Shown: one piece after another, positions 21,322 to 33,316 of the stretch
Numbering within the stretch: position 1 is the first letter of the stretch
Layout of the letters: each line of letters opens with the position of its first letter
Position numbers and translations under genes: made by a program
The notes under the pieces: generated by a model
What the model was told of the DNA's origin: nothing
Seen by the model: the letters and a program-made list of their open reading frames with translations, nothing else
Databases searched by the model: none
NCBI GenBank assembly: GCA_911728455.2
Contig: OU452223.1
Location: 4,362,174 to 4,426,173, forward strand
Source of the DNA: Marthasterias glacialis
Taxonomy: Eukaryota; Echinodermata; Asteroidea; Forcipulatida; Asteriidae
Length of the DNA stretch: 64,000 nt
Direction: 5' to 3'

Positions 21322-24300
21322 ATGGATAGGCAGGACTTTGGCCCTGGAGTGGAGGAAGAGCCAGATGCTACAGCTGTGAATGAACAGGTGAGACCCAACG
21401 GCTCTGAGGAGGGAGGAATAGGCATCAACGTACCCAACACCAATTTCTGCACCAAACTGAAGAGTTTGTGCTTCAAGAAAATGGGTGCAGTTCGGCGAGT
21501 GAGTGTGGAACCTGCCCTTCTTGTTGTGATGATTAGTATGGGTTTGACCGGTGGGGTGTCCATACAGTTTGTCCAGCAGCGTATTTTTGAGAACTACAAC
21601 ATCAGTACAAATACTGGGGGTGGTTGCAACGTGACGGTCAACCTGACTGAAGCTCAGAAAGAAGCCCAATCGGAGTTCAATGGCTTTAACGTCATCTCAG
21701 GTTTTGTTGGTGGCATACCAGCTCTGTTTGTTACATTGATTGTCTCGGCTGTGAGTGATAAGGTCGGTCGCAAGTTACCGTTGCTGTTGCCTGTTGTTGG
21801 CATGTTGTGCGGGACTGTGGTCTTCCTTTGTGTGTCTCATCTTCACCTGCCTCTTGTTGTACTTCTGGTGTCTAATATTGTGTTTAGTTTCACCGGCGGC
21901 TATGCTCTTTTCTTCAGCGGGTGCGCTAGCTATGTTGCAGACACCACATCAAAGAGTGATCGTACCTTTATTTTTGCCTTGCTGTTCACATTTTCTCTGG
22001 TTGGTAGTGGGATTGCAGGTATTGCTGCTGGCTACTGGATAAAGTCCAGCGGTTTTAATCCTCCATTCTGGTTAGCGTTTGGAATGCAACTAGCTACAGT
22101 ACTCTACCTCGCGTTCTGGTTGCCAGAAACCGTCAAGTCCACTGAAAATGGCCTTTCAGACAAGCCAAAGACCTCTAAAATAGCTGAAATTCAGAAGGGT
22201 CTTCGTGGCATTCTGAGTGTGGCTGAGAAGGGGCGCCGTGTTTGGCTGCTGCTTGCTCTCAGTATCCAGTTCATTTCCTTGGGAGTGTTTGGTGCCATCA
22301 ATAGTATCTTAACAGTGCGACTTCTCAGCTTGCCCTTCTGTTGGAGTTCTGTGCTGCTGGGCTATTTCAACGCTACCAAGCCTTTCATCAATGGACTAGG
22401 TATGTACTTCTTTAATGTGGTCTTTTTAGTCCTTATACTGTGTGAAAGTTAACTGTTAATTTAGCTTAAAGGTGCAATTTGGTTGAGATTGGGACTGTTA
22501 TATTCCCAACTGTACAGTTACACACCATTCATGGGCAGTGTCCATCATGATTTACCATGACTAATTCCATGCACACAACCAAGCCTGAGAAAGGGTGTTG
22601 GTGCAGCACCCATCAAAATACTACAAGAACCACACAACCACCCTCATTGTGCCAAAACCACAAGAGATAGAATAGAGATGACCACAGTACATTCACTAAC
22701 ACAATTACATGGTACCTATTGTTCAAAATCCCTCATTCACTGTTAATAACTTGAAGTCCTCTCATTTTCCATACTGGCATGACTGGCAGGGTAGATGGTA
22801 ACAAAGGTTTCTAATGAAGATTTCTGAAGAGAGGATTATGTTCCACAACAAATGGTTGCCTTTCCACACTACTGGGCCAATTCCCAGGAAATAAAACCCC
22901 AGGAAATTTTTAACTCCACTGCCATCCCATGTTCATTTTACACTTGGTTATATTTTCCTTGAGAAGTTGAACACTGGGCATGCTATCCCTCAGGGTTATA
23001 TCGCTTAACCCTACAAGTTCCTGGGAAGTAAGAGTTTGCCAGGGTTTAGCGATTCAAGTGTGAAAAGGTCATCAAATTTTTCCTAGGAATTTCTTGGGAA
23101 TTTTGTCTCGTGTGAAAAAGCTTAAGCGCCGAGGCCTAAGATAAATGTACCTCCATTGTTATGGCGATTAGCTATTATTCAAATACTGACTGCTTCAAGT
23201 GGCGTAGTAAAACAAGTCACTCAAGGTGATCCCCGTAGCAGCCTATCTTCCCGAGGCGGAGCCGAGGGAAGAAAGGCGGCTCCGGGGATCACTGAGAGTG
23301 ACTAGTTTTACTACGCCACGAGATGAAGCAGTCAATATTTGTTTTATAACACCTCAATTTCATCCATTTTGTGGTAATATTTGTTAAACAACTGTGTGTA
23401 TATCAGTCTTCAAACAACTGTATAAAATCTGACAGGAAATCTTGACAAAAAGAAAGAGGGGGTACCACACTGCCTTCGTTCTCATATCTAATTTCAAATG
23501 CACGTATTATTTGATCGTTTCACTGGGTTCGAGGTTGTCGTTGGATAGTACCATTTAATAGTTCTTTTGGTCGTTGTGCAGTGTGATAGTAAAAATACAC
23601 AACACTATTATGTGACGCTATATGTGACGCACGTTCGGCCAATCAACAGATAGAATCAAAGGAATAGGTGTTATAAAGTATTTTACCTCTTCTGGTATTA
23701 TTCCAACAGGTTTAACTCTTGGATCTCGCTTCTTTGTCAGATGTTTGAAGGATTATGCAGTCATCCAGATTGGATTTCTGTCCACTATAGCTATGCTGAT
23801 TGTCATTTGTGTCAGCACAGAAACATATGGAATGTTTATTGGTGAGTGTAGAGACAGACATCACTGTTTAAATAGTGCTCTTTTTTATGTGATTTCCGTT
23901 CAGAATGGTTCTTGTAAATCTTCAAATTAAGTTCAGCTACTTGAACATATATCAAGATATAAAATAAAATTTGGAAAATTGACTGGAGTGGGATTTGAAC
24001 CAGGGACCCGTTGATTATTTTACCGGCGCTCTATCAGCTTCTGACTGGCACCCGAACAAAGATATTGACAAAATAATAGGGAGATCGCCAACATTAGGGC
24101 TGGATAGCTCAATTGGTAGAGCCGGTTTGTTAATCTGGGGGTCACCGGTTCAAATCCTGCTCCAGTCAATTATTCTTTGTCACCCCCAAAATTGAATGAA
24201 AATTTACCCAGTCAGTTTCCCTTCTGGTTTATTGCTTGCTATAAAAACAAAACCAAGCATTTTAATAGAACACAGTTGAACCAGTTTTGTTTCTAGTTGC

Positions 24301-27300
24301 AATAGGTTCTCATTGGCATTGTTTATCTGCCTCAAGTAATTTTGTTAAAGACCTTGATGAACTAATTGTTAACTTTTTCTGTTGTTATGGGCGTGGGTTT
24401 ACATAGATTATTAAGGGTCTTCCATGTGAGACCAAATTTGTTCCTAGACTTGTTAATATAAAAGTGTAAACTATAGGCCTAGTGCGGAGGATTTGAATGA
24501 ATGTACTCACTAATCCGATGCAGGCCGGATACATTACAGAGGCAGTGGAGGCAATTGCCTCCAATGCCCCAGGTCATTGCCTTGGTGCCCTTCAAATGTT
24601 CTAATAGAAATTTACCATTTCCTCTTGGTGCCCTTTGCCCTTTCAATTCAATTCAATTCAATTCACATTTATTTCCACACACATTTCCACAAGTTAAAGA
24701 ACTAAAAACAATGCTTAATTTAAAAGACAAGATAAGAATTAACTGATGGGGAAAGCGCATGGAGGCAAGGTCCAAAATAAGCCTGGTGGCTTGTAGCAGC
24801 TTGCCTTAACATAACAAAATACATAAACTAATGGAACATGCTTAGAACAAAACGATGACAAAACAAACAGACAAACGAACAAGCTACTGGAGAAAATGAC
24901 AATGGCAAAGTAAGAAGCAATCAGGTCTGACAACGTTTGCAAACATCTCCTCTTAAGCCATACAAAAGGGCCTGGGTGGCAGACAATTTATCCATTTCAT
25001 GTTAGTGCATCAAAGTGGGATTGGTGTACATAATACTGTTACTGTTAGTGTTAGTATGCAGAATAGATAACCAGATTTACTATACCTCATACATATTCAT
25101 GATCAAGAGTCAAAGTCTCACTGGTCCATTCGGCATCATGTGTAGATGCTATTTTTGCTGTTTACCAAGTGCGCATGCCAGTATTCGTGCACATGGTAAA
25201 TACACATGTGTAGTAGACTATCGCACGTGTAACGGTCTACCATAGTAGACTGTCGCATGTAACAGTCTACTATCCATGCACTATACAAAGCACCCGGGGA
25301 ACTGTCCCACGGGTGTAGTGCACACATGCAAGTATTGCCCGATCTACATACACATGAAAATATGACGGCGGCACACGTAAATATAAATCAGTGTTTCTTG
25401 AGCTCAATGATGCCGAACTGGAGAAGTACATGGTGTATGAGGTATACATGCAGTAAAACAAATATAACATGATTTATTTTGGGTGGACAGTCGATATTAG
25501 CTTTCTGTGGTATTGGAAGTTGAAATACTAGTTCCAACTTCCAATACCTCTGGGATCTAATATCGACTATCCACCCTCAGACCATGTTATATTTGTCTAC
25601 TATCAATTTCAATTGATTTATGTCTTTCAGTTAATGTCGTTGGATGCTTTCATGCCCTCCCGCCAGCTTTCATTATCGCCAAGATGTCTAAAATCATTGA
25701 ACCATCTTTGCAAGGTAGATTTTTCAATCTGTTATTTTGTTAAGCTGGTATTTTATTGATTTAGTTGAATTGTTTCTATTGATTGTTTCTAACAACGACT
25801 GAACTTGTGCGGAAGACTTTCCTGGCAAGTGATTGCGTGAAAACGACGGCTTGAAATCTTTTGCACTGTAATCCCCATATTATATTAAGTACTGTAAGCA
25901 CAAACTGAGCAAGATCTAAGATGTGCTCTTTTTTCCTTTTTTTTGAAAATGCAATTAGCCCATCACAAGGCCCAAAGGCCACTAGAGGTGTGGGCTACTT
26001 TTTTTGAAGGGATAGAAACCTGCCCCCAATGCGTAGAAACAAGACATGGCGAGATATAAACGCAAGTCTCTTCACAGCACAGCTAAGAACAGGGAAGGGT
26101 AAATGAATCCGTTGCGAGACAAACATAACTACCTCTTCCCCTGTTTGGAGCAATTATAGTATAGTGTCTTGCTCAAGGACACAAGTGTCATGACCGGGAT
26201 TCGAACCCACATCCTGATGACTTAGCAACCAGAACTTGAGTCTGATACACTAAACCGCTCGACCACGACACGCTACAAAGGTAAATGAAATTGTAAAAGT
26301 GTTCTGACACCTTCCCAAATTGTAAGATCTTTTTTTTTTACTTTGATAGACCTGAACACAATCTTGTTCCACACAAACATTGGTTTTAGGGGCTGTTTTG
26401 TGAACAGATGACATTATAAATGTGTCCCATGAAGTAAACAGCTCATGTCGATTTTTCTTCCGATGCAGAGGCATTAAAGCCCCAGCTCAACATTGGTGAA
26501 CTGACTGTAAATGCTTCCATTCTTTGCTTAAATCAAGATACAGTATATGTAATATATAACCAACCTGTGAAAATGTCAGCTCATTTCGTTGTTTCATTTG
26601 CAAGAAAACGGTACAAATGCATTCAGCATTTTTGTACGCATTCCTGTAGGCAGAGTTTTCGTCTCACTGAGACGAAAACTACTCTAATTTTGGATCTTAT
26701 TTCATTATTTAAAAACGACAACACTTCAGGCAAAAATGCTTCAGGGAAAGTTTTGTACCATCATTATCTGTATACCCATGTAAGGTATATGTTAATCTGT
26801 GAACATTTATGTTTTTCTTCTTACCAATGTGGAGCTGGGGCTTTAAGTGTGTGTGCCTACTACAGGCATTTCACCAGCAAGTCAGACATTATTCTTATTT
26901 TCCCTCTGGTCTTTTAGTGTAGTAAAACATACTCTTTTATTCATCAAGGTGCATTGTTCTCTTTGACTGGGGCTGTTGAGAGTCTAGCTAACCTTAGTGG
27001 ACCCTTCCTCTTTGGTATTGTGTACCAGGCTACCCTAAATACCTTCCCATTGACTGTCTTCATTGTCATGATAGCTACAACTGTCATAGCTATGGTCATT
27101 GTTGGGTGAGTATTTTTAAAGGGGCTGTGTCGTCATGATTATAGCAGTAAATGGAATAACCCAGTTACTGTGCGTGGGTGCGCGCAGGCGTTCACATCAC
27201 AGTTTGATAAAGACGGCACCCTTTGTGATTTGACTGCAAGCGCGTGCGTGGGCAGTATCTGGGTGAGAGTTCATCTTTCCATGCTCAGCCAAAGGCCTGC

Positions 27301-28452
27301 TGTAATCATGACGACACCGCCCCTTTAATGTTTTTTTTACAGTAATGCTAAGGTGTCTTGTTCTTCAAAAAATGTAGATTTTTTGAGCGCCTCACAAAGT
27401 ATGCTCCCCAGGGAGTTGAGAAAGATTGAGGAATGGAATTGCTTCAAAAAAAATTAAACTTAATCCTTTTAGTGGAAGTTCCCAGAGGCAGTGTTGAGGG
27501 GCATAGCAAAGGCAGTTTCTTTTTTGGAGCTATATGGAAGCCAATTTGCTAACTGAAATGTTTTTGTTTGGGTTGTTTGGGTTGGGGGCATTATATTGTT
27601 TCTTTTTTGGAGCTATATGGAAGCCAATTTGCTAACTGAAATGTTTTTGTTTGGGTTGGGGGGCATTATATTGAGGCCAATTTAACAACTGACTTTGTTT
27701 TTCTTGTTGTGGTTTTCTTTGTGTTGGATTAAAGCAATAACTTTGTATGGGACTGTAAGACAGGCATGCACAGCACTCAAGATCAGCTCAATCAAAACCC
27801 TTACAGTCCCAAATCCATTCTAAATCCAACTGCCAAAGGGGAGAATTCAGAAGGACTGGGGCCAGTAGGCCTAGATAACAACTGCTTTTCAGAGAATCAG
27901 GCTTTCCAATCTTATCCAAGTCCAAACAATTTGGTGTGGAGTGACATGGGAGAAGAGGATATGGGAGGAGTGAGGCCACACATTACCCAAACTGCCTAGT
28001 CTGTAAGGATTAGTTAAGGGTCCTGAAAGAAACGTTGTGGATATTGCAGTTGGCAAAAACTGAGGTCTGGGTTTACTGATGGAATTTCAATTTTTGATGA
28101 AATGCTTCAAGTTCATTTTGATATGGTGCTTCATTGGCATCTGAGAAAAATGATTTTAGGGGTATGGACTTTAAAATGATTTTAGGGGTATGGACTTTAA
28201 AATAATTGCAGAGGTGTCGACTTTAAAATGATTGCAGGGATGTTGACTTTAAAATGATTGCAGAGGTGTCGACTTTACCCTCTTTTTCTATGGCCGTTGC
28301 AGTTATTTTCAAATTCTCATGTTTTTTATATGTTTATGTACAGGATATTGATGGTAATGGAAGGTTCTGCCGATAAGGATTATCAAGAACTAATGAGTGA
28401 TAGCGAGAAAGAGGACGATATGGTCTTCCCTGTGACTAACCACGTTGATTAA
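21322..28452 (+). CDS. SLC46-type (proton-coupled folate transporter-like) MFS carrier, 519 aa, five exons
   Basis: Exons 21322-22399, 23710-23841, 25631-25714, 26949-27105 and 28344-28452 (TAA 28450). Phases 1,1,1,2 join without a break. Exon 1 holds a ~60-residue cytosolic N-terminus and TM1 (63-84). A lumenal/extracellular loop follows with sequons N93, N103 and N107, then TM2, the MFS loop motif SDKVGRKLP (145-153) and TMs 3-8. Exons 2-4 hold the last helices, and exon 5 an acidic tail ending PVTNHVD. The order of motifs and FSGCASYVAD in TM4-5 fit SLC46A1/A3, whose vertebrate members are about 460 residues. Members carry folate, haem-like or steroid-conjugate substrates with protons, at the plasma membrane or lysosome. 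The substrate here cannot be told from sequence, and the paralogue is unresolved. Confidence 0.92.
22858..23125. mobile_element. Degenerate foldback MITE in SLC46 intron 1
   Basis: Left CCTTTCCACAC and AATTCCCAGGAAAT are mirrored on the right by TTTCTTGGGAATTTTG and CGTGTGAAAAAG. Pairing is interrupted but extends over about 50 nt. Confidence 0.55.
23180..23341. mobile_element. Palindromic element in SLC46 intron 1
   Basis: AAATACTGACTGCTTC pairs with GAAGCAGTCAATATTT, GTGGCGTAGTAAAAC with GTTTTACTACGCCAC (offset by a few mismatches), and GGTGATCCCCG with CGGGGATCACT, flanking a G/C-rich centre. Related palindromes lie at 8431 and probably 52470. Confidence 0.8.
23977..24171. repeat. Inverted pair of tRNA-like sequences in SLC46 intron 2
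   Basis: The plus-strand tRNA-like segment 24097-24168 has a D-arm (GCTC...GAGC), an anticodon-like loop TTGTTAA (GTT, Asn type), a B-box GGTTCAAATCC and 3' end CTCCAGTCA. Its T-stem has two mismatches and the first acceptor pair fails. The opposite-strand partner at 23980-24050 carries the same CTCCAGTCA end, the B-box GGTTCAAATCC and a TGATAGAGCG A-box-like word. This suggests tRNA pseudogenes or a foldback SINE rather than working tRNAs. Confidence 0.6.
25456..25598. mobile_element. Foldback MITE in SLC46 intron 2
   Basis: ACAAATATAACATG, GGGTGGACAGTCGATATTAG and GGTATTGGAAGTTG are inverted on the right as CAACTTCCAATACC, CTAATATCGACTATCCACC and CATGTTATATTTGT. A degenerate relative is at 4510-4645. 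Confidence 0.85.
25945..26277 (-). mobile_element. tRNA-derived SINE, second family
   Basis: The minus-strand head at 26277 carries GTGGTCGAGCGGTTTAGTGT and the B-box GGGTTCGAATCCCGG. The body includes TTGCTCCAAACAGGGGAAGA and CCCAATGCGTAGAAACAAGA (plus-strand reading), ending in AAGGCCCAAAGGCCACT. Copies are at 42345-42480 (3' part) and 49372-49650. It lies in SLC46 intron 3. Confidence 0.8.
26474..26846. mobile_element. MITE with TTAAAGCCCCAGCTC ends (copy 1)
   Basis: Ends TTAAAGCCCCAGCTCAACAT and ATGTGGAGCTGGGGCTTTAA are inverted. The interior has a second palindrome, AGTTTTCGTCTCACTGAGAC. A near-identical copy is at 56541-56902 and a terminal fragment at 39889-39940. Confidence 0.85.
27116..27328. 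mobile_element. Foldback MITE 11 nt after SLC46 exon 4
   Basis: AAAGGGGCTGTGTCGTCATG at the left is inverted as CATGACGACACCGCCCCTTT at the right. It begins almost at the exon 4 donor. Confidence 0.85.
27517..27673 (+). repeat. Two-copy tandem duplication, about 80 bp
   Basis: TTTCTTTTTTGGAGCTATAT with GGAAGCCAATTTGCTAACTG and TTTTTGTTTGGGTTG occurs twice in direct succession, differing by one short internal GGGTTGTTT block. It lies in SLC46 intron 4. Confidence 0.85.
27735..27999 (+). CDS. Possible alternative last exon of the SLC46-like gene
   Basis: After an AAG at 27732-27734 with a T-rich tract upstream, an open frame runs to TAG 27997-27999. Exon 4 ends in phase 2 (GG); adding the first base C gives glycine and keeps frame. 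The result replaces the ILMVMEGSADKDYQ tail by an 88-residue polar tail starting NNFVWDCKTGMHS. The acceptor AAG|C is weak and nothing else supports use; it may be chance. Confidence 0.25.
28150..28277 (+). repeat. About 26-bp tandem repeat, five degenerate copies
   Basis: The units resemble TGATTTTAGGGGTATGGACT plus TTAAAA, with later copies reading TGATTGCAGAGGTGTCGACT. They end 66 nt before SLC46 exon 5. Confidence 0.85.
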
Positions 28453-28734
28453 GACCTTCCTAATGTGACTACCATATACTCAGGTTTGAGTCTGCAACAC
28501 CCCACCCCACCCCTCAAGCCCCAGAACAAAAATAAAAAGAAAGTAAAATGATGAACGTTATAAGCAATGATTATCATTAATGTACACTACATTCCTGCAG
28601 ACGTTTTTACAAAGAAAGGTGTGTAAATATTGGTTTGTATGGCACAAAGTCAACTATACAATCTACCTTGTAAAATTTGATGGGTTAGAGAGGTAATAAT
28701 GCATGTGTTTCCCATTTATATCCGAGGCCTTCAC

Positions 28735-29092
28735 AATAGACCGATCCATTAAGCCCCGCCCACTAACGTTTTTACCAATCACAGCCTTGACAACACCACT
28801 GAAAGTCCGACAAAAGTCTGACACGTTAAAAATCCCATTAGAAAAGTAAACAAACCGCCGCCATTGTTCTGACACACAACAGCACACACAACTGTACTAA
28901 CTTTTGTTTTGTTTAAATTTTTTGGTATTTCTGGTGGTGCAAATCCCACAGCAGTGGTCCTTGTACAGTCTTGTAAAAGTGGTTTAACAGTGTTTCCTGT
29001 CTGCATTGTTCTTTGGACTCAAGGCACTGCTCAAAATGCCCCCCAAAACTAAATCCACCATTTACGAAAACCATGTACGTGTGTGTAATCAA
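28735..29092 (+). mobile_element. Foldback MITE, AATAGACCGATCC family, right end missing
   Basis: The left end AATAGACCGATCCATTAAGC and most of the interior match the 7551 copy. The element stops after CCATGTACGTGTGTGTAATC, exactly where a SINE fragment begins. Confidence 0.8.
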
Positions 29093-29222
29093 CAAGCATT
29101 AATGGTTAAGTGTCTTGCTTAAGGACACAAGTGTCACGACCGGGACTCAAACCCACACTCTGCTGATCAGAAATACCAGAGCTGGAGTCCGGTGCTCTTA
29201 ACCACTCAGCCACGACACGCCA
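29093..29222 (-). mobile_element. SINE head fragment
   Basis: The complement of the tRNA-like head (TTAACCACTCAGCCACGACA at the 5' end, B-box complement GGGACTCAAACCCACACTC) plus the CACTTGTGTCCTTAAGCAAG segment. Same family as 38195-38505, without the 3' body. Confidence 0.8.
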
Positions 29223-29283
29223 TTATTCAGCCAACAAATGAATTTCTTCAGCTTTTTAAATTAAGAGAAGTTTATATTATTTT

Positions 29284-29990
29284 AGTCAAAAGAAATTATT
29301 CTCTCACTACCCAGAAATACAGAGTGAGACACTTTTCTTGAAATAGAAGCAAATTTTGTTTATTTAAAGAAAACAATTTTATCTTAGTAAAACATTTTTT
29401 AGTATCACACTTAATCTGCCATAAGTCACTGCACTTTTTCTAAGTAATTTTATATCATTTTACTTTATCTTATATTATTACTATTGGTATCGCACGTCTT
29501 TACTCTGGCATAGGTTACTATAGACCCAGGATTAGACCTCCACTCAAGATTGTGGAACCTCTCTCCAAGATATTTACTAATACTATTTGGAATTATATGT
29601 CTTTCAAAAAATCATTACACAAAAATGAGTGTGTATAGAGTTCAAAAGTAAAGTATTAGGTGATTAGGGGTGGATTTCACAAAACTAGTCCTAACTTAGG
29701 ACTAGTCCTAACTTATGACTAGTCCTATAAGTTAGGACTAGTTACTGGTCCAAACTCGAGATAAGACTAGTCCTAGTGCTTTGTGAAATCCACACCTGTC
29801 ACTCTTTATTAAACAAACTTTATCATTTTTACCACAAGAACTTCTTCTCTCACTCCCCAGGAAAACAGAGGCACTATTTTGTTTTGAGAAGCAATTTTGT
29901 TGAAGAATAATTTTTGTGAGGAATTTTTTTTCATTTTCTTTTTATTTTTTGTACCACACTTCCTCAATCTGCAATAAGTCACTACAGAGC
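29284..29990 (+). repeat. Two diverged direct copies of a ~165-bp segment
   Basis: 29284-29440 and about 29820-29990 share, in order, TTCTCTCACT-CCAG, GAGGCACT/GTGAGACACT, AAGCAA-TTTTGTT, GTA(C/T)CACACTT and AATCTGC(A/C)ATAAGTCACT. The copies flank the palindrome at 29669-29798. Confidence 0.5.
29669..29798. mobile_element. Short foldback MITE built of GGACTAGTCCTAA words
   Basis: The ends GGGTGGATTTCACAAAACTAG and TAGTGCTTTGTGAAATCCAC are inverted. The inside is a series of self-complementary words such as TTAGGACTAGTCCTAACTTA. Confidence 0.85.
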
Positions 29991-30999
29991 TCTTTCAACT
30001 GAACCAATGATGTAAAAGAGTACAATTATTGAGCAAAAAGTGGCAAAAAACACCTCTAGTGTAGATGTTTTTAATGATGATTTTTTGTTGATGCAATCCA
30101 AACAAGATGTTGTGTGGGTTAGTGTAATTATTAATTATAATGGTATAATCGTGATTTGTTGAAAATTATTAGCAATCTCCAAAATTGAAATGGATGACCA
30201 TTTGGTTATAATATATTCTACAGGTTACATAAATCCTCCAATAAGCTATATTAGTAAGACAAATTAATTTACATTTTATTTTTAATGACCCATTAACGTC
30301 ATTATGCCGCCATCTTAAAGGTGAGATGATGATGAAATAAGGAACGCACATCTTGAATGCGCGGCACACAGGGAGAGCTAATGAGCACCCTTCTTTTGAC
30401 TTCTAGACGAGGGCGCCCTACTCATATGACATCATGTGCATAAGGTTTAGTTTTGTCTTGTGTCTTGCAGACTTGTGTCTTGGAGACTTGTCTTGTGTCT
30501 TGGAACATCATGTGCATAAGTCCTAGTTTTGTTTTGTGTCTTGGAGACTCAAGTGGCCACAAGTAGGTATGACCAGAACACCATGTTTAGATGTTAGTCC
30601 CAATTTGACCGGAATAAGCTTGTATATTTTCTGTGTTAACCAAGTACATACCTCAAGCCAAACCAGCCTGGTAAGGTCATATGATGCAGATTTCACCAAA
30701 ATGCACGGTAAAAGTTTAACAGTATGGTTGGCCTTACTCATACAACAGATTGAGTATAAACCAAGACTGGCGCCTCTTTTGATTTGATATCATCAGATCT
30801 AATCCTGTTGGTAAGTCAGTGTGCCACATGAGCGCGTATCGGGTGCACGCCCAAAGTGATCGCTGCTTCCGGCTCCAAAGCTGGCATACGTTTGAGTGTA
30901 ATTTTACCCCAAATCACACATTTCATTGTTCAAAGGCGTTTCTTTTGACACAAACTTGTAATTCTGGGAAGACGTTGAGTCTTTGAAGAACATATGGTC

Positions 31000-31300
31000 A
31001 GGTGCCTGGAAGAAGGACGTAACGAAAGTGTGACCGGCAAAAGGTCATAACCAATTACTGTCCAAAATTGTGTTTGTGTCTAAAAACTGAGTGTGAAAGT
31101 TTAGTCGTTTTTCTACTATTTGTGAGTCATTCAGGAAAGTTAAATTCCCCATATGAATGGAAAAGCATACAACAGTTATATCTTATTTTTTTAAAAAGGG
31201 CCATGTTATTGCCTGTGACCTTCTGCTTGGGCAAAGTTGTAATTTGTGTGCCTGGGAAAAAGGTCGGACAGCCTTACGACCTTCTACCGAGCACACAACA
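31000..31300. mobile_element. Degenerate MITE copy (GTGTGCCCGGCAAAAGG family)
   Basis: It shares TGTTTGTGT..AAA..GGAAAGTTAAATT order and end words with 34555-34880. Termini here are GTGTGACCGGCAAAAGG and CCTTCTACCGAGCACAC. Confidence 0.55.
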
Positions 31301-32357
31301 ATATGTAAAAGCAAAGTCTGATTAGTGAACTTCACTTACATAAATGTTCATACAAAAACTAGCTCAATGTAATTCCTATGGGCTGCTTGCAATCAGTTGG
31401 CGCCAGTTTGAGTGATATGGGCGTGGCTTACAATGGAATTACATCACACTTAATCAACAGGATAGGGTACTTACAGGAAATCTGACAAAGATAGCTGTTG
31501 TAGCTTGGATTTGATAATTGAATTCTCCATGTGCTTAAATGATGTGAAGGATGCTTTGGAATTAAAGATGGTTTGTGTTTTTCCATTGGCTGTTGTTTGG
31601 TATGCATGTTTTGGAACTGCAGAATGTAAAGATTTGTCTGAAATAGGAAATTGAAGGAAAACAGAAAAGCAACCTGAAAATAACCTTAACTTTTTTATTT
31701 TGCTTGTTATTGGTTGTGTTGAGATACTCGAATAGGAACAGGTTTATCTTTCCATACATTATGTAAACTACCCCCATGCCAAAGTCCAGTGAAATATTTT
31801 ATACTGATTTTTGTTTTTCTATTTTGTTTTGTTTTGTTAGCATATTTCCTGCGTGATGTTTTTAGATTGTTTGAAGTGGTAGAGTGTTGTAGATATCATC
31901 AATATGTTTAGTTTTGCCAACTCTCAGATGACAGAAAGGTCACCTCGTGACTATGCCGATATACATGAAGGTTCAAAGCATAGACGATCAATGTAGCAAG
32001 AAATGTTTAGTAACAATAGGTAACCGAATGACATTGTTATTCCATACGATGCTCGAGTGTTTTCCATGATAAGGTAGCCTGGATAAATTTGTAAATATTA
32101 GGTCAAAAGTTTCTTGTCAGATGAGGTTCCACTTTGGAATTGTTGGAAAGCCATTGCTACTGGTATAATGACTTTTCAAAATCTAAGAGACACTGATAAG
32201 AAAGCGACCTGCAGAAGGTTGAGGTCACAGGTGTGCTCTGCCCATACATCTGATGATTCACTGCTTTAGAAAAATGGAATGTCCTGGATTGAATTTGCGA
32301 AAGGAAATCCTTGAATTCCATATCATAGATTAATATCAAGATTGCACATTATTCAGT

Positions 32358-32483
32358 TTAACTCTTTCACAAGAATGTACAGCTGTGACGGAATTGTTTA
32401 ATATAGCCGTTGATAGTGGCTCTCTGGTGTATGAAGTAATTCACCGAGCCGCTGTGAGCGGCACCCCGTAGTGAAAGAGTTAA
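32358..32483. mobile_element. Foldback with TTAACTCTTTCAC ends
   Basis: TTAACTCTTTCAC at the left and GTGAAAGAGTTAA at the right are perfect inverse copies about 126 bp apart, with weaker internal pairing. Confidence 0.75.
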
Positions 32484-32577
32484 GCTTTACCCCTCTGTAA
32501 TCTGCATCTGGAGTCAGAGAGAGTGATTCTGACTTGACAGTTATGCAAATGTCCCTTGATCATCATCATCACCATCA

Positions 32578-32812
32578 TGCAGGCGACCAGGTAGCCTTTC
32601 GCCAAGGCCTTCCTGGCTTTACAACTGCGTAGCCGCGAAGCGTCTGGAACTGGAGACCATTTCTACTCGTGCTCGCTGACTTGGTCTCCGGCTCCAGTCA
32701 CTTCGTGGGTACACAGCTGTTTAAGCCACAAAGGCCTTGGCGAAAGGCTAGCGAAGGCCTTGACGAAAGGCTAGCGAAGGCCTTGACAAAAGGCTAGCAA
32801 CCAGGCTGTCCC
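32578..32812. mobile_element. Foldback element with terminal tandem repeats
   Basis: GTAGCCTTTCGCCAAGGCCT at the left is inverted as AGGCCTTGGCGAAAGGCTAG at the right; GGAGACCA/TGGTCTCC and GAAGCG/CACTTCG also pair. The right arm continues with three copies of CGAAGGCCTTGACGAAAGGCT. Confidence 0.75.
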
Positions 32813-33188
32813 ATATCCTCTAACGAACCAAAATTGTTAACAATTCTTCCAGTTGTAAATTAATAACGTAGAATTTGGTACAACTAAATATGTGTTTAAA
32901 AGGAAAATTTTAAATTGTCTTTTTTTGTTTAACTAATATTTTAGAGAGTTCTGAAGTGGTTTACATGTAAATTGTGCGCTTAGCACAATAGTTTCAAAGT
33001 ATTTAACTGAAAATATTGGGTAAGTATGCACATAACTTTGTCTGTGGGTGCATCAACTGGAACAAAGTAGTGTTCATGCCTGCTGTTTTACAGAGGCAAT
33101 GTGCCTTGGTGCCCCTTGAAATGTTCTAGTAGAAGTTGACATTTCCTTTATTGAGGTGCCATTTATAAAGGAGAAACTACCTTACCCT

Positions 33189-33316
33189 TAAGCCCGGTCC
33201 ATACTTCATGCGAATTGCGAAAACGAAGTGAATTTTCTTGTGTCACAATTTCCCAACAGCGCATACTGAATTGTTCAGTCACCCAAATTCTTGTGTGAAG
33301 TATGGAACACGGCTTT
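33189..33316. mobile_element. MITE with AAGCC-G-TCCATACTTCATG ends (copy 1)
   Basis: Left AAGCCCGGTCCATACTTCATG and right TGTGAAGTATGGAACACGGCTT are inverted. Relatives are at 36424-36586 and the fragment near 46655-46724. Confidence 0.75.

Noticed and set aside
24097..24168. Functional tRNA-Asn gene
   Set aside because: The first acceptor pair and two T-stem pairs fail, and an inverted partner lies next to it; better seen as tRNA-derived repeat.
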